Shown here: positions 8,146 through 16,766 of the stretch, one piece after another
Layout: each line of letters starts with the position of its first letter
Position numbering within the stretch: the stretch's first letter is position 1
NCBI RefSeq assembly: GCF_018343535.1
Contig: NZ_JAGYPF010000004.1
Coordinates: 641,666 to 705,665 of the forward strand
From: Neobacillus rhizophilus
GTDB taxonomy: Bacteria; Bacillota; Bacilli; Bacillales; Cytobacillaceae
DNA length: 64,000 nt
Reading direction: 5' to 3'
Translations under genes and position numbers: made by a program
The notes under the pieces: generated by a model
Seen by the model: the letters and a program-made list of their open reading frames with translations, nothing else
The model's database searches: none
Told to the model about the DNA's origin: nothing

Positions 8146-8352
8146 GTGAAACCTCCACAATCTCCATGTGCACGGGAATTGAACCAATGGACAGAGGAAA
8201 AATGGGAAGAGCATTATGAAAAACTATCTTTTGATGATGGTGGCTGGGTTCCGGCTGTTCCTAAAGCTAGAAGACGATGTCGGGTGGAAGGCTGTGATGG
8301 TATTCCTGAGCCTGATGTAAATTATTGTGATGAACATATTAGGGAATCTTAA
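8146..8352 (+). CDS. Small Cys/His-containing protein, 68 aa
   Basis: A 68-residue frame from GTG at 8146 with CRVEGCDGIPEPDVNYCDEH near its C-terminus, a possible single zinc knuckle. Upstream it has an acidic Trp-rich region (ELNQWTEEKWEEHYEKLSF). The ribosome binding site is poor. A similar composition in known Bacillus orphan genes supports coding, but no family was recognised. Confidence 0.5.
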   Translation: MKPPQSPCARELNQWTEEKWEEHYEKLSFDDGGWVPAVPKARRRCRVEGCDGIPEPDVNYCDEHIRES

Positions 8353-8435
8353 TTTCTTTAGTGGAGTGGAGGGAAATACACTCTTTGTAGGTAGCATGGA
8401 TGACTGCTCAAGCAGAACAAGCTTTTTAAATAAAA

Positions 8436-8709
8436 AGCTCAGTTATAGCTTAATGTTGATTTCAATGTATTTGAAATAAACGTAAAAATTCCGTTTAACT
8501 TGGGGAATACCCTTATTTCCTTAAAAATAAAGGAAGTTTTTCCGTTTATATGATCCAAATCTTTGGATTTTGTCTAATTTAGAGCGGTTAATCGGAATTT
8601 CTCCGCTTATATCTGCTTCTTAATCTTCATCTATATACATTAGCCGGAAATTCTCCGCCTATCAATTCTCATGCCTACACGAAAATCAACAATGAATAAT
8701 AACAGAGCC
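8436..8709 (+). mobile_element. MITE copy 1 (GGCTCTGTTAT-type terminal inverted repeats)
   Basis: A 274-bp element that recurs at 16767-17028 and, inverted, at 47731-48003. Its ends form imperfect inverted repeats of about 27 bp: GCTCAGTTAT at the left, and ATAACAGAGCC at the right. It is flanked by AAATAAAA on both sides (8428-8435 and 8710-8717), which would be an 8-bp target duplication. It has no open frame. Inside, a GGAAnTT(C/T)TCCGnnTAT motif recurs at about 8491, 8542, 8603 and 8655, with spacings of 51, 61 and 52 bp. The transposase family is not known; 8-bp duplications and GG ends would fit ISL3-like elements. Confidence 0.75.
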
Positions 8710-8731
8710 AAATAAAAAAGCGTAATATATG

Positions 8732-8762
8732 AAGGCTCAGAGCATAAGACTCTGGGCCTTTA
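8732..8762. terminator. Hairpin next to the MITE
   Basis: AAGGCTCAGAG pairs with CTCTGGGCCTT (one G-U pair) around a 7-nt loop. No long T run follows on the plus strand. It may end a transcript from either side; weak evidence. Confidence 0.4.
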
Positions 8763-8868
8763 AATAGTTACATTCTCTTCTTCCCGCATTTCTTTAGTTA
8801 CATAGAAATATTGATTAGCAGACGCTTTTTTGGGGCTAATTGAAGGGGATTGAAATGGAATTAAGAGG

Positions 8869-9666
8869 TCATTCTTTTTTGCCAGGTGTTTTGATTTTTT
8901 TCAAAATGAGGTCTGTTGCTTTTTTTGGATGTAAACGATATAGGAAGTCCATGATTTCTGCATCGTTTCCGGCTAATACTCGGTATTTATTGTTTTCCAT
9001 CCCTTTAATAATGAGCGCAGCCGCTTCATTTGGGCTGAGCATCTTATAGGAATGGTTGTCAGCTCCTTCGAATTCTATTTTCGCATTTTGGACGAGGTTA
9101 GTGTCGACTGCCCCAGGAAAGACGATGGTTACGCCTACATTGGTATCTCTAAGCTCTAAATGTAGGCCTTCCGTAAACATTTTGACAGCCGCTTTTGAAG
9201 CGGAGTAAATCGATTGAAGCGGCACCGGAAGAAATCCACCCATGCTTGAGACGTTGGTAATGTGCGCTTCTGGTCGAATTATAAGGTATGGCAAGAACGA
9301 TTTACACATATAGAGCGTTCCATAAAAGTTGATATCCATGACTTTTTGAATATGATCATAATCAAGATCGTTGACAGTCTGAAACTGTTGAAGAATTCCC
9401 GCATTATTAATGATTCCATCTATGCAGCCGTGAGCCGCGATGATCTCTTCTGGAAGCTTTTCTACAGCATCTCTGTTAGCTACATCAGCCATGTGTGTCG
9501 AGATCTTATCGCCATATACAGTAGCGAATGATTTTATTTCCTCTAGCTCGTTTTTGTGAATGATGGAAGCGACTTTAGCTCCTTTTTCCAGGAGTTGAAG
9601 GACGAGCTCTTTCCCAATCCCGCCACCAGCACCTGTTACGACAATCACTTTATTGGATACTTTCAT
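8869..9666 (-). CDS. SDR family NAD(P)-dependent oxidoreductase, 265 aa
   Basis: A classical short-chain dehydrogenase. It has the nucleotide-binding TGAGGGIG near residue 10, NNAG near 88, a catalytic Ser in TNVSSMGG and the YSASK active site (Tyr-x-x-x-Lys) near 155. Length is normal. GGGGG lies 6 nt upstream of the ATG at 9666; the five codons before it are not needed. The N-terminal Rossmann motif followed by SIIHKNE does not clearly show NAD versus NADP preference. Substrate unknown; the gene stands alone. Confidence 0.85.
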   Translation of the reverse strand: MKVSNKVIVVTGAGGGIGKELVLQLLEKGAKVASIIHKNELEEIKSFATVYGDKISTHMADVANRDAVEKLPEEIIAAHGCIDGIINNAGILQQFQTVNDLDYDHIQKVMDINFYGTLYMCKSFLPYLIIRPEAHITNVSSMGGFLPVPLQSIYSASKAAVKMFTEGLHLELRDTNVGVTIVFPGAVDTNLVQNAKIEFEGADNHSYKMLSPNEAAALIIKGMENNKYRVLAGNDAEIMDFLYRLHPKKATDLILKKIKTPGKKE

Positions 9667-9806
9667 CCTATACCCCCACATTTTTGTTATGAAAAATTAC
9701 CTATTCATGATATGTGAGTAAAGTGGATGAAATTCTTCTTTTATGTGGTAGGAAAGACCTCTTTTTGGTTTATTATGGTAAAATGTTAAATATGGGAGGA
9801 GATGTT

Positions 9807-10451
9807 TTGAATAAATTCCTAAAAATTACAATTGGCGTTTTGAGTGTCATCTTATTAGTAATTGGTCTACTTTTAGTAGTCTTTCTATTAGAAATGAAAC
9901 CTGATAAAGATAAAGAAGAAAAGATCAAGATTCAAGCGGAGCAATATTTAGAAGATAAATTTAATGATAATTTTGAGATTTATGACACTCTGTATGATAA
10001 TATGGGGAACTTTGGATTTGATTATGCTGCTAAGGTTAGAGATAAGAAAAGTAATACAGAATTTTTAGTCTATTATGATAATGAAGCCGAACAAATGGTT
10101 GACACATATATTGCTGATAAATGGACGGGGGAGTTAGAAACTGAAATAGGTCCTTTTATTAAAGAGAATTTTGGAAAAACAACTGTGATCCATGTTTTCT
10201 TTAGCAATGATAGGATTGGGCAGGAATTGGGTATTGACCCTGTTAACCCTAGAAGTTATAAAGAGTTCGTCGTTGAACCGGCCATCCGTATTACGGTTCC
10301 TAGAAAAAGGACAGACTTGGACGAAAAAACTCTTAATGAGTTGATATCTTTTCTAAAAAGCGAAGCCAAATTGCAACATGGTTCGGTTATTATCGAATAC
10401 ATCGCTGAAAATGGAGTCATTTTAGATGATGAATGGGGTAAAGAGTTTTAA
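9807..10451 (+). CDS. Membrane-anchored hypothetical protein, 214 aa
   Basis: The TTG start at 9807 is preceded by GGGAGGAG. Residues about 4-28 (ITIGVLSVILLVIGLLLVVF) form one transmembrane anchor, followed by a highly charged segment (MKPDKDKEEKIKIQ) and a soluble outer domain of about 170 residues. Similar YfjS-size orphan proteins with this layout occur in Bacillus, but no family was recognised. Short intergenic spacing to the next gene suggests possible co-transcription. Confidence 0.65.
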   Translation: MNKFLKITIGVLSVILLVIGLLLVVFLLEMKPDKDKEEKIKIQAEQYLEDKFNDNFEIYDTLYDNMGNFGFDYAAKVRDKKSNTEFLVYYDNEAEQMVDTYIADKWTGELETEIGPFIKENFGKTTVIHVFFSNDRIGQELGIDPVNPRSYKEFVVEPAIRITVPRKRTDLDEKTLNELISFLKSEAKLQHGSVIIEYIAENGVILDDEWGKEF

Positions 10452-10525
10452 TTAGATATGTATATTAATTAAGTGGTTGAAGTTGATTAAAATGAGTTTA
10501 TTTCCAAATACAGGGGTGATTGATT

Positions 10526-10801
10526 ATGCAAAGAAAATTTATTCTTCTATCCTATTTGTTGTTCCTAGTTCCTCTTTTATTTATTGTGAATTTTTTATTC
10601 GATATTATCACACTTGAGAAAATACAAGGATTACCAATATTTTTCCCATTTATTTTTTGTTCGGTCGGTCTTTTTTTTGCTTCAAAAGCGTTTCAAATTA
10701 AAAGGAGTCCAATGGCTCTTGGTGCTATAATAGCAAACTCTGTTTTATTCTTGTTTCCATTTATTTATATGATGGGAGGAACCTTAATTTTTGGTGTTTA
10801 A
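10526..10801 (+). CDS. Small three-helix membrane protein, 91 aa
   Basis: Begins MQRKFILLSYLLFLVPLLF; GGGGTGA lies 8 nt upstream of the ATG at 10526, which suits this start better than the TTG two codons earlier. Three hydrophobic segments (about 6-24, 38-54, 66-88) with few charges. Function unknown. Confidence 0.6.
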   Translation: MQRKFILLSYLLFLVPLLFIVNFLFDIITLEKIQGLPIFFPFIFCSVGLFFASKAFQIKRSPMALGAIIANSVLFLFPFIYMMGGTLIFGV

Positions 10802-10843
10802 AAATCAAAAATCCTATTCAGTTAATGGGGGAGGGCTATCAAA

Positions 10844-10924
10844 ATGAAAACGAAAGTCCATTTTCCGTTTATCTATTTTTTATGGGAAACACGGGGACGG
10901 TTCTTTTGCATCATTTTCCCTTGA
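10844..10924 (+). pseudogene. 5' end of a gene broken by a REP-like sequence
   Basis: A strong ribosome binding site (GGGGGAGGG) precedes ATG at 10844, and the frame reads MKTKVHFPFIYFLWETRGRF before stopping at 10922. From about position 10890 the sequence is the dispersed GGGGACGGTTCTTTTGC repeat, so the downstream part of the original gene appears to have been replaced. Identity of the lost gene unknown. Confidence 0.4.
10890..10912 (+). repeat. REP-like GGGGACGGTTCT sequence (single arm)
   Basis: Contains GGGGACGGTTCTTTTGCATC, which recurs with variations near 24.28, 45.06, 45.54, 55.31 and 57.47 kb. Here only one arm of the palindrome is present. Confidence 0.6.
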
Positions 10925-11042
10925 AAAAACCAAGCGTTTTTAATAAAACTTTACATAACAACCGCTTATATTATATTTTCGAGAATATCTAGTTTCACCA
11001 TAAAGGAGAAGAGAAATTATTTAAAGAGGGGGAGAAAACAAT

Positions 11043-11387
11043 TTGATAAATTATAATGGTCGTACATTTGTTTCAATTGAAAATACAGCTAACGGAGAAG
11101 TTTCATCAAAAACTTATTTTAAATATAATCAAGAGGGAAATATCATTTCAGCAACATATAGTGGAGGAGAAATCGTCAAAGGTTTTCTGATTGGAATCGT
11201 AAATGAAGATGGCAGCTTAGAGTTTAGGTATAATCATATAAATACAAAAAATGAAATTAGAGGAGGAGAATGCGTTTCGACTCCCGAAATCTTAACTGAT
11301 GGTCGAATTAAACTTTATGAGAAATGGAAATGGATTGATGCTGAGTCAACTGAGGGAAATTCGATCATTGAGGAAGTTGTTATATAA
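11043..11387 (+). CDS. Small protein of the family often labelled 'n-acetylglutamate synthase', 114 aa
   Basis: Begins [20 protein letters not shown] from a TTG with GGGGGAG 9 nt upstream. A short, soluble beta-rich protein with a conserved [12 protein letters not shown] and LYEKWKWID core. Databases carry close relatives under the name n-acetylglutamate synthase, but it has no GNAT motif and is far too short, so that label is doubtful. Likely a small beta-barrel-like protein of unknown role. A terminator follows at 11427. Confidence 0.7.
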   Translation: MINYNGRTFVSIENTANGEVSSKTYFKYNQEGNIISATYSGGEIVKGFLIGIVNEDGSLEFRYNHINTKNEIRGGECVSTPEILTDGRIKLYEKWKWIDAESTEGNSIIEEVVI

Positions 11388-11426
11388 AATATTAAAAAAA
11401 CAAAAAGCTTTACTTTAACGAACATG

Positions 11427-11458
11427 GGCTTTGCTAGAATAACCAGCAAAGCCTTTTA
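11427..11458 (+). terminator. Intrinsic terminator
   Basis: GGCTTTGCT/AGCAAAGCC 9-bp stem followed by TTTT, 40 nt after the stop of the 114-aa gene. Confidence 0.75.
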
Positions 11459-11473
11459 TTCTGATTCCGACAT

Positions 11474-11522
11474 CTTTCCTAATCATCATCTGGCACAACA
11501 AACATCCTTCCTTGCATAAGTG
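11474..11522 (+). repeat. Displaced 49-bp fragment of the moxR gene
   Basis: CATCATCTGGCACAACAAAC at 11484, with what follows to 11522, matches the plus strand of moxR at 5795-5833 with one mismatch in 39 bases; similarity extends about 10 bases further left. moxR is transcribed leftward, so a rightward transcript through this fragment would be complementary to moxR mRNA. Confidence 0.75.
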
Positions 11523-11691
11523 ATTTTCCTGTTTTTTACAAATGGATATTATGCGAATTATTAATAGAAGAAAGTAAGATGAGAAGATTGAAAAATCACT
11601 TAAAATTTGTTGCCTAAAATGCAATAGGACTAAAGGATATTTACGAAAAATTCAGAATATAATATACAAAAGGATGTAAGAAGGGGTTTAT

Positions 11692-11979
11692 TTGAGACGA
11701 ATAGCTGATTTAATGTGGGAAGGCTTTACTTTGAGACAGATTTTCCATAAAAAAATAGTTATACCGTATCTTCTGTTTTTATGTTTTCTTATTTTATTTG
11801 AAGTATATTTGATTATTTTTCTGTTTACATCACTTCAATTAATTGCCCCAATTGGTTATAAGGCTACTTTGTATTTTTACGGTATTGTATTATTTTTAAT
11901 TTTCCTCTTTGGTTATTCAATAATGGTACTTATTGAAACCGTTAAGGGAATTAGAAGAAAAAAAGGTTTGCTTATATAA
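11692..11979 (+). CDS. Small two-helix membrane protein, 95 aa
   Basis: TTG start preceded by AAGGGG. Two hydrophobic segments (about 24-48 and 55-82) are separated by a short loop, with a basic C-terminus (GIRRKKG). No family recognised. A strong terminator overlaps its stop. Confidence 0.6.
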   Translation: MRRIADLMWEGFTLRQIFHKKIVIPYLLFLCFLILFEVYLIIFLFTSLQLIAPIGYKATLYFYGIVLFLIFLFGYSIMVLIETVKGIRRKKGLLI

Positions 11980-12008
11980 CCAACCAATAAAGAGGTTGGT
12001 TTTTTTTG
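11978..12008 (+). terminator. Intrinsic terminator
   Basis: AACCAACC/GGTTGGTT stem with an 8-nt loop, followed by six or more T. Confidence 0.85.
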
Positions 12009-12394
12009 TTTTATCGGAGCTGAAATTGGTTGAAAAGTTCCACTTCCGTGTTTATAAGGATTAAGGCAGCTAAAAGTTATTGCCATAAAACATTCACATC
12101 CTTTTTAAATCCATACCGTTCTTTTTCTTCATTAAACTAAGACGGGTTTTGGATTTGTAACCAAGTATATATATTTTTTGATATTTTGCTATTATTAGAC
12201 AGTAATTTAAACGTATTGGGAACATCACTTTTCTAAGATAAAAAAATTTTATGGTAGTTTATAAATAATCAATATTTTTTTTATTCGATAAATTATGATA
12301 ATTTTTATATAACGCCTTTAATAAGCTTATTAAGTTGAGAAAAAGTAACAAAGAGGAGACGGGGATAGAAGATGAAAAGTGGGAGGGAATTGTC
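12009..12394. other. Leader region of the carboxylate locus
   Basis: A 386-base, very AT-rich region before the MFS gene. It holds the predicted LysR site at 12238-12252 and no gene. Confidence 0.5.
12238..12252. promoter_or_regulatory. Predicted LysR operator (ATAAA-N5-TTTAT)
   Basis: ATAAAAAAATTTTAT, a T-N11-A interrupted dyad of the LysR type. The same arms and spacing occur at 13951, 18676, 18794 and 21024, upstream of every transcription unit of this block. Confidence 0.5.
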
Positions 12395-13777
12395 ATGAGT
12401 AGAACTACGGGGCTTAACATTGCAAATCGTATGGACCGTTTACCTATTTCTTCGATTCACAAGAAGGTTATTTTTGCTTTAGCGGTTGCTTATTTTTTTG
12501 AATTTGCGGATTTGAATACGTTTTCATATGCAGCACCTGCATTAATGAAACAGTGGGATTTGCCAATGAATGTTATTGCAACCATTAACTCCAGTGCCTT
12601 CTTCGGAATGTTTTTGGGGGCTACCCTAGGCGGCTGGCTTGGCGATAAAGCAGGAAGAAAGAAAGCTATTATGATTGGACTAGTCCTATTATCTGTATTT
12701 TCAGGGTTGAATGCGCTTGCTTGGGATGTGTGGTCACTTTCCATTTTCAGATTTGTAACAGGGATGGCTGCTTCAGCTTTATTGGTGAATGCGAATACTT
12801 ACATAATTGAATTCTTCCCAAAAGCTGTTCGTGGTAAGTATCAAGCTTTAGCAGTAGGAATTGGTATTACAGGTATCCCAATTACGGGTTATGTTGCTAG
12901 TTTGGTAGTTCCTATGGCGGATTTTGGATGGAGACTTGTATTTGTATGGGGAGCGTTGGGAATCTTCGCTTTATTCGGTATCGTAAAATTGTTTGAAATA
13001 CCACGTTGGTATGAAATGAAGGGACAAGTAAGTAAAGCGAAAGCAACCATTGAACAAATTGAAAAAATCGTTGCAAGTGAAAAAGGTCCTTTAGCTAAGC
13101 CAGATCCTGAAGTTTCAGTTGCTCGAGTAACTACAGGTAAAATGTCTGATGTTTTCAAGGGAATTTACCGTAAACGTACAACCATTCTAATTGCAGTTTG
13201 GATTCTTCAAACAATCGCTTTCTATGGATTTGGATCATGGGTTCCAACTCTATTGGTGAATCAAGGAATTGATATCTCGCGTACCTTACTTTATAGCACA
13301 TTAATTACCTTGGGTGCTCCATTAGGCGCATTTACGGGTGCAATGATTTCGGACCGCTTTGAGAGAAAAACAAATATTATTGCTTCTTGCTTCTTCCTTG
13401 CAATTGCTGTGTTTTTATTCGGGGCCACATTAAATCCTGTGATGATCGTTATCTTTGGTTTCCTTATTAACTATATCGAAAGAACCTTCTCATCAAATCT
13501 ATATACGTATACATCAGAACTTTACGGAACAGAAGTGCGTTCTTTTGGACAAGGATTGACATATGGTATCGGCCGTGCATCCAATATTATCGGACCATTT
13601 ATTATTAGTTTTGTATACACAGGATTCGGATACTTAAATGTATTTATTCTAATATCACTTGTTTGGGTTTTAACAGCTGCAGCTATATTCTTTGGTCCGC
13701 GTACTTCTAAGAGAAGTCTTGAAGAAATCAACGGAACACAATTGAATAAAAAATTCTCACAATCATCAAATTTTTAG
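12395..13777 (+). CDS. MFS transporter, probably for a tricarballylate-like acid
   Basis: 460 residues with twelve predicted helices. The loop 2-3 motif GGWLGDKAGRKKA (the MFS signature) lies near residue 70, with the matching ISDRFERKTN in the second half. The start at 12395 has GGGAGGG 7 nt upstream; 20 earlier codons are not used. It precedes tcuA and tcuB, as transporters do in tricarballylate operons, where TcuC is an MFS symporter. Sequence-wise it looks closer to the sugar-porter/aromatic-acid type than to citrate symporters, so the substrate is inferred only from context. A terminator at 13878 separates it from tcuA. Confidence 0.8.
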   Translation: MSRTTGLNIANRMDRLPISSIHKKVIFALAVAYFFEFADLNTFSYAAPALMKQWDLPMNVIATINSSAFFGMFLGATLGGWLGDKAGRKKAIMIGLVLLSVFSGLNALAWDVWSLSIFRFVTGMAASALLVNANTYIIEFFPKAVRGKYQALAVGIGITGIPITGYVASLVVPMADFGWRLVFVWGALGIFALFGIVKLFEIPRWYEMKGQVSKAKATIEQIEKIVASEKGPLAKPDPEVSVARVTTGKMSDVFKGIYRKRTTILIAVWILQTIAFYGFGSWVPTLLVNQGIDISRTLLYSTLITLGAPLGAFTGAMISDRFERKTNIIASCFFLAIAVFLFGATLNPVMIVIFGFLINYIERTFSSNLYTYTSELYGTEVRSFGQGLTYGIGRASNIIGPFIISFVYTGFGYLNVFILISLVWVLTAAAIFFGPRTSKRSLEEINGTQLNKKFSQSSNF

Positions 13778-13877
13778 TCTGAAAAAAAAGCACTCTAAGG
13801 GGTGTCGTTTCCATTCAACAGTTATAAATGTTAGGGTTTTTATAGGATTATTTATGATCTAAGGTGATTTTACGGAG

Positions 13878-13910
13878 AGAAGCTAAACTAGTTTTAGCTT
13901 CTTTTTTTTA
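13878..13910 (+). terminator. Intrinsic terminator after the MFS gene
   Basis: AGAAGCTAAA/TTTAGCTTCT stem with a 5-nt loop, followed by a long T run. Confidence 0.85.
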
Positions 13911-13949
13911 TACTAGTCTTATCATTTTTTTTTATCACTTATAATCTAT

Positions 13950-13966
13950 CATAAATTAAATTTATG
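13950..13966. promoter_or_regulatory. Predicted LysR operator upstream of tcuA
   Basis: CATAAATTAAATTTATG, a perfect 17-bp palindrome containing ATAAA-N5-TTTAT, 91 nt before the tcuA start. Confidence 0.55.
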
Positions 13967-14056
13967 CACCCGTATAAATTTTTAATATTTTTTTTATTCT
14001 TAATATTATATTAAAGTTATATTAAAGGTTGAGACATCATGAAAGGGGATTTAATC

Positions 14057-15448
14057 ATGGAGACGGATGTTTTAGTAGTCGGCGGCGGGAACGCTGCTCT
14101 CGCTGCTGCACTATCAGCTCGCGATCAGGGGGTAAAGGTGCTGGTAATTGAAAGGGCTCCTAAATTTTATCGCGGCGGAAATAGCAGACTTACCCGGGAC
14201 TATAGGGTAATGAATACACGTGAGAATAAGTATATGACTGGCATGTATCCTGAGGAAGAATTCTTGGAGGATTTAAGGCGGGTTGCTGGTGGGGAAATAA
14301 ATGAACCTATTGCAAGATTAGTTGTGCGTAAATCCGAGGAACTTCCCGACTGGCTTAACAAACAGGGGATTCAATGGCAGCCGGCACTATCTGGGACCCT
14401 TCATTTAGGAAGAACAAATATCTTCCAGCTTGGCGGCGGTAAGGCTGTAATGAATTCGTACTATCAAACTGCTAAAGCAAAAGGGGTAGATGTCTGGTAC
14501 GATTCAAAGCTTGAAGATATAGAAATGAGCGGCACTAAGTTCAAGGCTGCTAAAGTTCGCAGGAATAACCGGATCGAGACAATTAAAGCAAAAGCGATCA
14601 TATTTGCCGCTGGTGGTTTTGAAGCAAATATAGAATGGCACAAACGTTACTGGGGAGACGCTGCTGAGAATTTTATTATCCGTGGTACCCCATATAATCA
14701 AGGGAATGTTCTTGAGATGCTCCTAAATAAAGGTGCATCCCAGATTGGAGAACCTGATGCGTTTCACGCCGTCGCGGTTGATGGCAGGGCACCAAAGTTT
14801 GACGGAGGAATTGTTACCAGGCTTGACAGTGTTCCATTTGGGATTGTGGTAAATAAGAATGGTGAGCGGTTTTACGACGAAGGTGAAGATTTCTGGCCGA
14901 AACGCTATGCCATTTGGGGAGGACTGATTGCCCGGCAGCCAGATCAAGTTGCTTATTCGATCATTGACAGTCAGACACTTGGAAAATTCATGCCTTCCGT
15001 ATTCGAACCAGTATCTGCAGGAACAATCGAGGAATTGGCGGAAAAACTTGGCCTTAACCCCACAGTGGTTGCTAAGGCCGTTGAGGACTTTAACAATGCC
15101 GTTCGTCCGGGAACGTTTAATCCAGGTGAATTAGACGACTGTAAAACAGAAGGATTAAAACCGGTAAAAAGCCATTGGGCGGTACGGATCGATAAGCCTC
15201 CATTTTATGCTTATCCACTGAAGGCTGGAATTACCTTTACATACCTTTCAGTAGAAGTAAATGAACAGGCAAGGATCAAGTGGAAGGATGGAAGCCTCTG
15301 TGACAATATGTTTGCAGCAGGAGAAATGGCAGCAGGTAATGTACTGCGCCGTGGATATCTGGCTGGGTTTGGACTTACAATGGGGGCGGTTTTAGGGAGA
15401 ATTGCAGGGGAGGAAGCAGCAAATGCAATCCAAAGAGCTACTAGATGA
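14057..15448 (+). CDS. tcuA: FAD-dependent tricarballylate dehydrogenase TcuA
   Basis: 463 residues, the usual TcuA length. The N-terminal FAD-binding motif is VVGGGNAALAAALSARDQG (residues about 7-25), and the C-terminal part has the FAAGEMAAGNVLRRGYLAG segment of the fumarate reductase/succinate dehydrogenase flavoprotein superfamily. In Salmonella, TcuA oxidises tricarballylate to cis-aconitate and passes electrons to TcuB. The start at 14057 has AAAGGGGA 8 nt upstream. The gene overlaps tcuB by 26 nt, so the pair is coupled. Substrate could be another tricarboxylate. Confidence 0.85.
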   Translation: METDVLVVGGGNAALAAALSARDQGVKVLVIERAPKFYRGGNSRLTRDYRVMNTRENKYMTGMYPEEEFLEDLRRVAGGEINEPIARLVVRKSEELPDWLNKQGIQWQPALSGTLHLGRTNIFQLGGGKAVMNSYYQTAKAKGVDVWYDSKLEDIEMSGTKFKAAKVRRNNRIETIKAKAIIFAAGGFEANIEWHKRYWGDAAENFIIRGTPYNQGNVLEMLLNKGASQIGEPDAFHAVAVDGRAPKFDGGIVTRLDSVPFGIVVNKNGERFYDEGEDFWPKRYAIWGGLIARQPDQVAYSIIDSQTLGKFMPSVFEPVSAGTIEELAEKLGLNPTVVAKAVEDFNNAVRPGTFNPGELDDCKTEGLKPVKSHWAVRIDKPPFYAYPLKAGITFTYLSVEVNEQARIKWKDGSLCDNMFAAGEMAAGNVLRRGYLAGFGLTMGAVLGRIAGEEAANAIQRATR

Positions 15449-16589
15449 TGGAAAACGACAAATGAGATTATGTAATGCTTGTCGCTACTGTGAAGGATAC
15501 TGTGCCGTATGGCAATCTATTGAGTGGCGTCGGGATTTCACAGATAATGATATGACGTATTTGGCCAATTTGTGCCATGATTGCCGGGACTGCTACCATG
15601 CATGTCCATTTACAACCCCACATGAATTTGGCATTAATCCGCCAAAACTGTTTGCGCAATTGCGTGAAGATACCTATCGAAAGTATGCAAGTCCGAGAAT
15701 ATTTGCCAAGGTACTCGGAGAAAAACGAAGCGGCTTTTGGATTACATTTTTCTTTGGAATCATTTTAATGGTAGCTTTAATTTTGGGAACGAACGGAACT
15801 TCTGGACTTTTAGAAGCAAAAGTAGGAACAGGAGCATTTTATAAGTCCATGTCAGAGGCTGTCATGATTATTGCTTTCTTGGCTTTAGGAATTTGGATGG
15901 TTGGCGGCTGGTTGACTGGAATGAGCAGATTCTGGAAGGACATTAAATCAGCTAAATCTGAAAAAATCATTGGAAAAGATATTGTGAAAGGTACAAAATA
16001 TGCGCTAAGCCTTCGTTATCTGGGAGGTGAAGGGGCAGGTTGCAATTATCCAACAGATGAACCTTCTACTATTCGCCGTAAATTTCACCATTTAGTATCT
16101 TATGGTTTTATGCTAGATCTTGCTTCAACAGCATTAGGGGCATTTTACGCACATATATTACACATTCCTGCGCCATATCCTGTGTACCATCCAGTAGTAC
16201 TTCTGGGAATCTTAGGCGGCATTGGAATTATTATTGGAACTATTGGACTGTTGGTGCTTAAAGCAAAAAGCGATCCTGAAATCAGCGACGAAAAAGCAGC
16301 AAAGTCAGGAACTTCATTTATAGTTGCATTACTAGTTGTTGCTGTGACAGGAATGATTTTGTTGCTGGCTCGTGAAACTGCAGCTATGGGAATTTTGTTG
16401 GCAATCCATTTAGGAAGTGTTGCAGCTCTATTCTTCACAGCTCCATATACTAAATTTGCCCACTTTGTATATCGTTATTTAGCTCTTATCCGTTATGCAC
16501 AAGAAGAGCGCATTGCACATCAGCCTGTTGAAGTGAAAGTGGGAAAGCAGCCTGTTAAGACAGGTACAACGGTTGCGGGCAAACATTGA
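15423..16589 (+). CDS. tcuB: Tricarballylate utilisation 4Fe-4S membrane protein TcuB
   Basis: 388 residues. The N-terminal CNACRYCEGYCAVW and LCHDCRDCYHACPF motifs (near residues 16-29 and 52-66) would bind two 4Fe-4S clusters. About six transmembrane helices follow, with histidines (FHHLVSYG, HILHI, IHLGS) that could ligate heme. TcuB reoxidises TcuA and delivers electrons to the quinone pool at the membrane. The start at 15423 follows GGGGAGG inside the tcuA 3' end. A terminator follows at 16660. Confidence 0.88.
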   Translation: MQSKELLDDGKRQMRLCNACRYCEGYCAVWQSIEWRRDFTDNDMTYLANLCHDCRDCYHACPFTTPHEFGINPPKLFAQLREDTYRKYASPRIFAKVLGEKRSGFWITFFFGIILMVALILGTNGTSGLLEAKVGTGAFYKSMSEAVMIIAFLALGIWMVGGWLTGMSRFWKDIKSAKSEKIIGKDIVKGTKYALSLRYLGGEGAGCNYPTDEPSTIRRKFHHLVSYGFMLDLASTALGAFYAHILHIPAPYPVYHPVVLLGILGGIGIIIGTIGLLVLKAKSDPEISDEKAAKSGTSFIVALLVVAVTGMILLLARETAAMGILLAIHLGSVAALFFTAPYTKFAHFVYRYLALIRYAQEERIAHQPVEVKVGKQPVKTGTTVAGKH

Positions 16590-16659
16590 TTGCAGTTTGT
16601 TAGAAGCTAAATATTATGAAAAAAAGCAATGCCAGGGTTTAGTAATCGCATATACAAAT

Positions 16660-16697
16660 AAAATGGCTTTCGGTTGTTTACCGGAAGCCATTTTATT
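16660..16697 (+). terminator. Intrinsic terminator after tcuB
   Basis: AAAATGGCTTTCGG pairs perfectly in its outer part with CCGGAAGCCATTTT around a 7-nt loop. Confidence 0.75.
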
Positions 16698-16766
16698 ATG
16701 AGCAAATATTTTTGTAACGGCGTGACAAATGTTAAGGCATTGGTCAATCCCTGTACTAAAAAATAT

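Noticed and set aside
11043-11387. N-acetylglutamate synthase
   Set aside because: Name attached to relatives in databases, but there is no GNAT or amino-acid kinase motif and the protein is only 114 residues.
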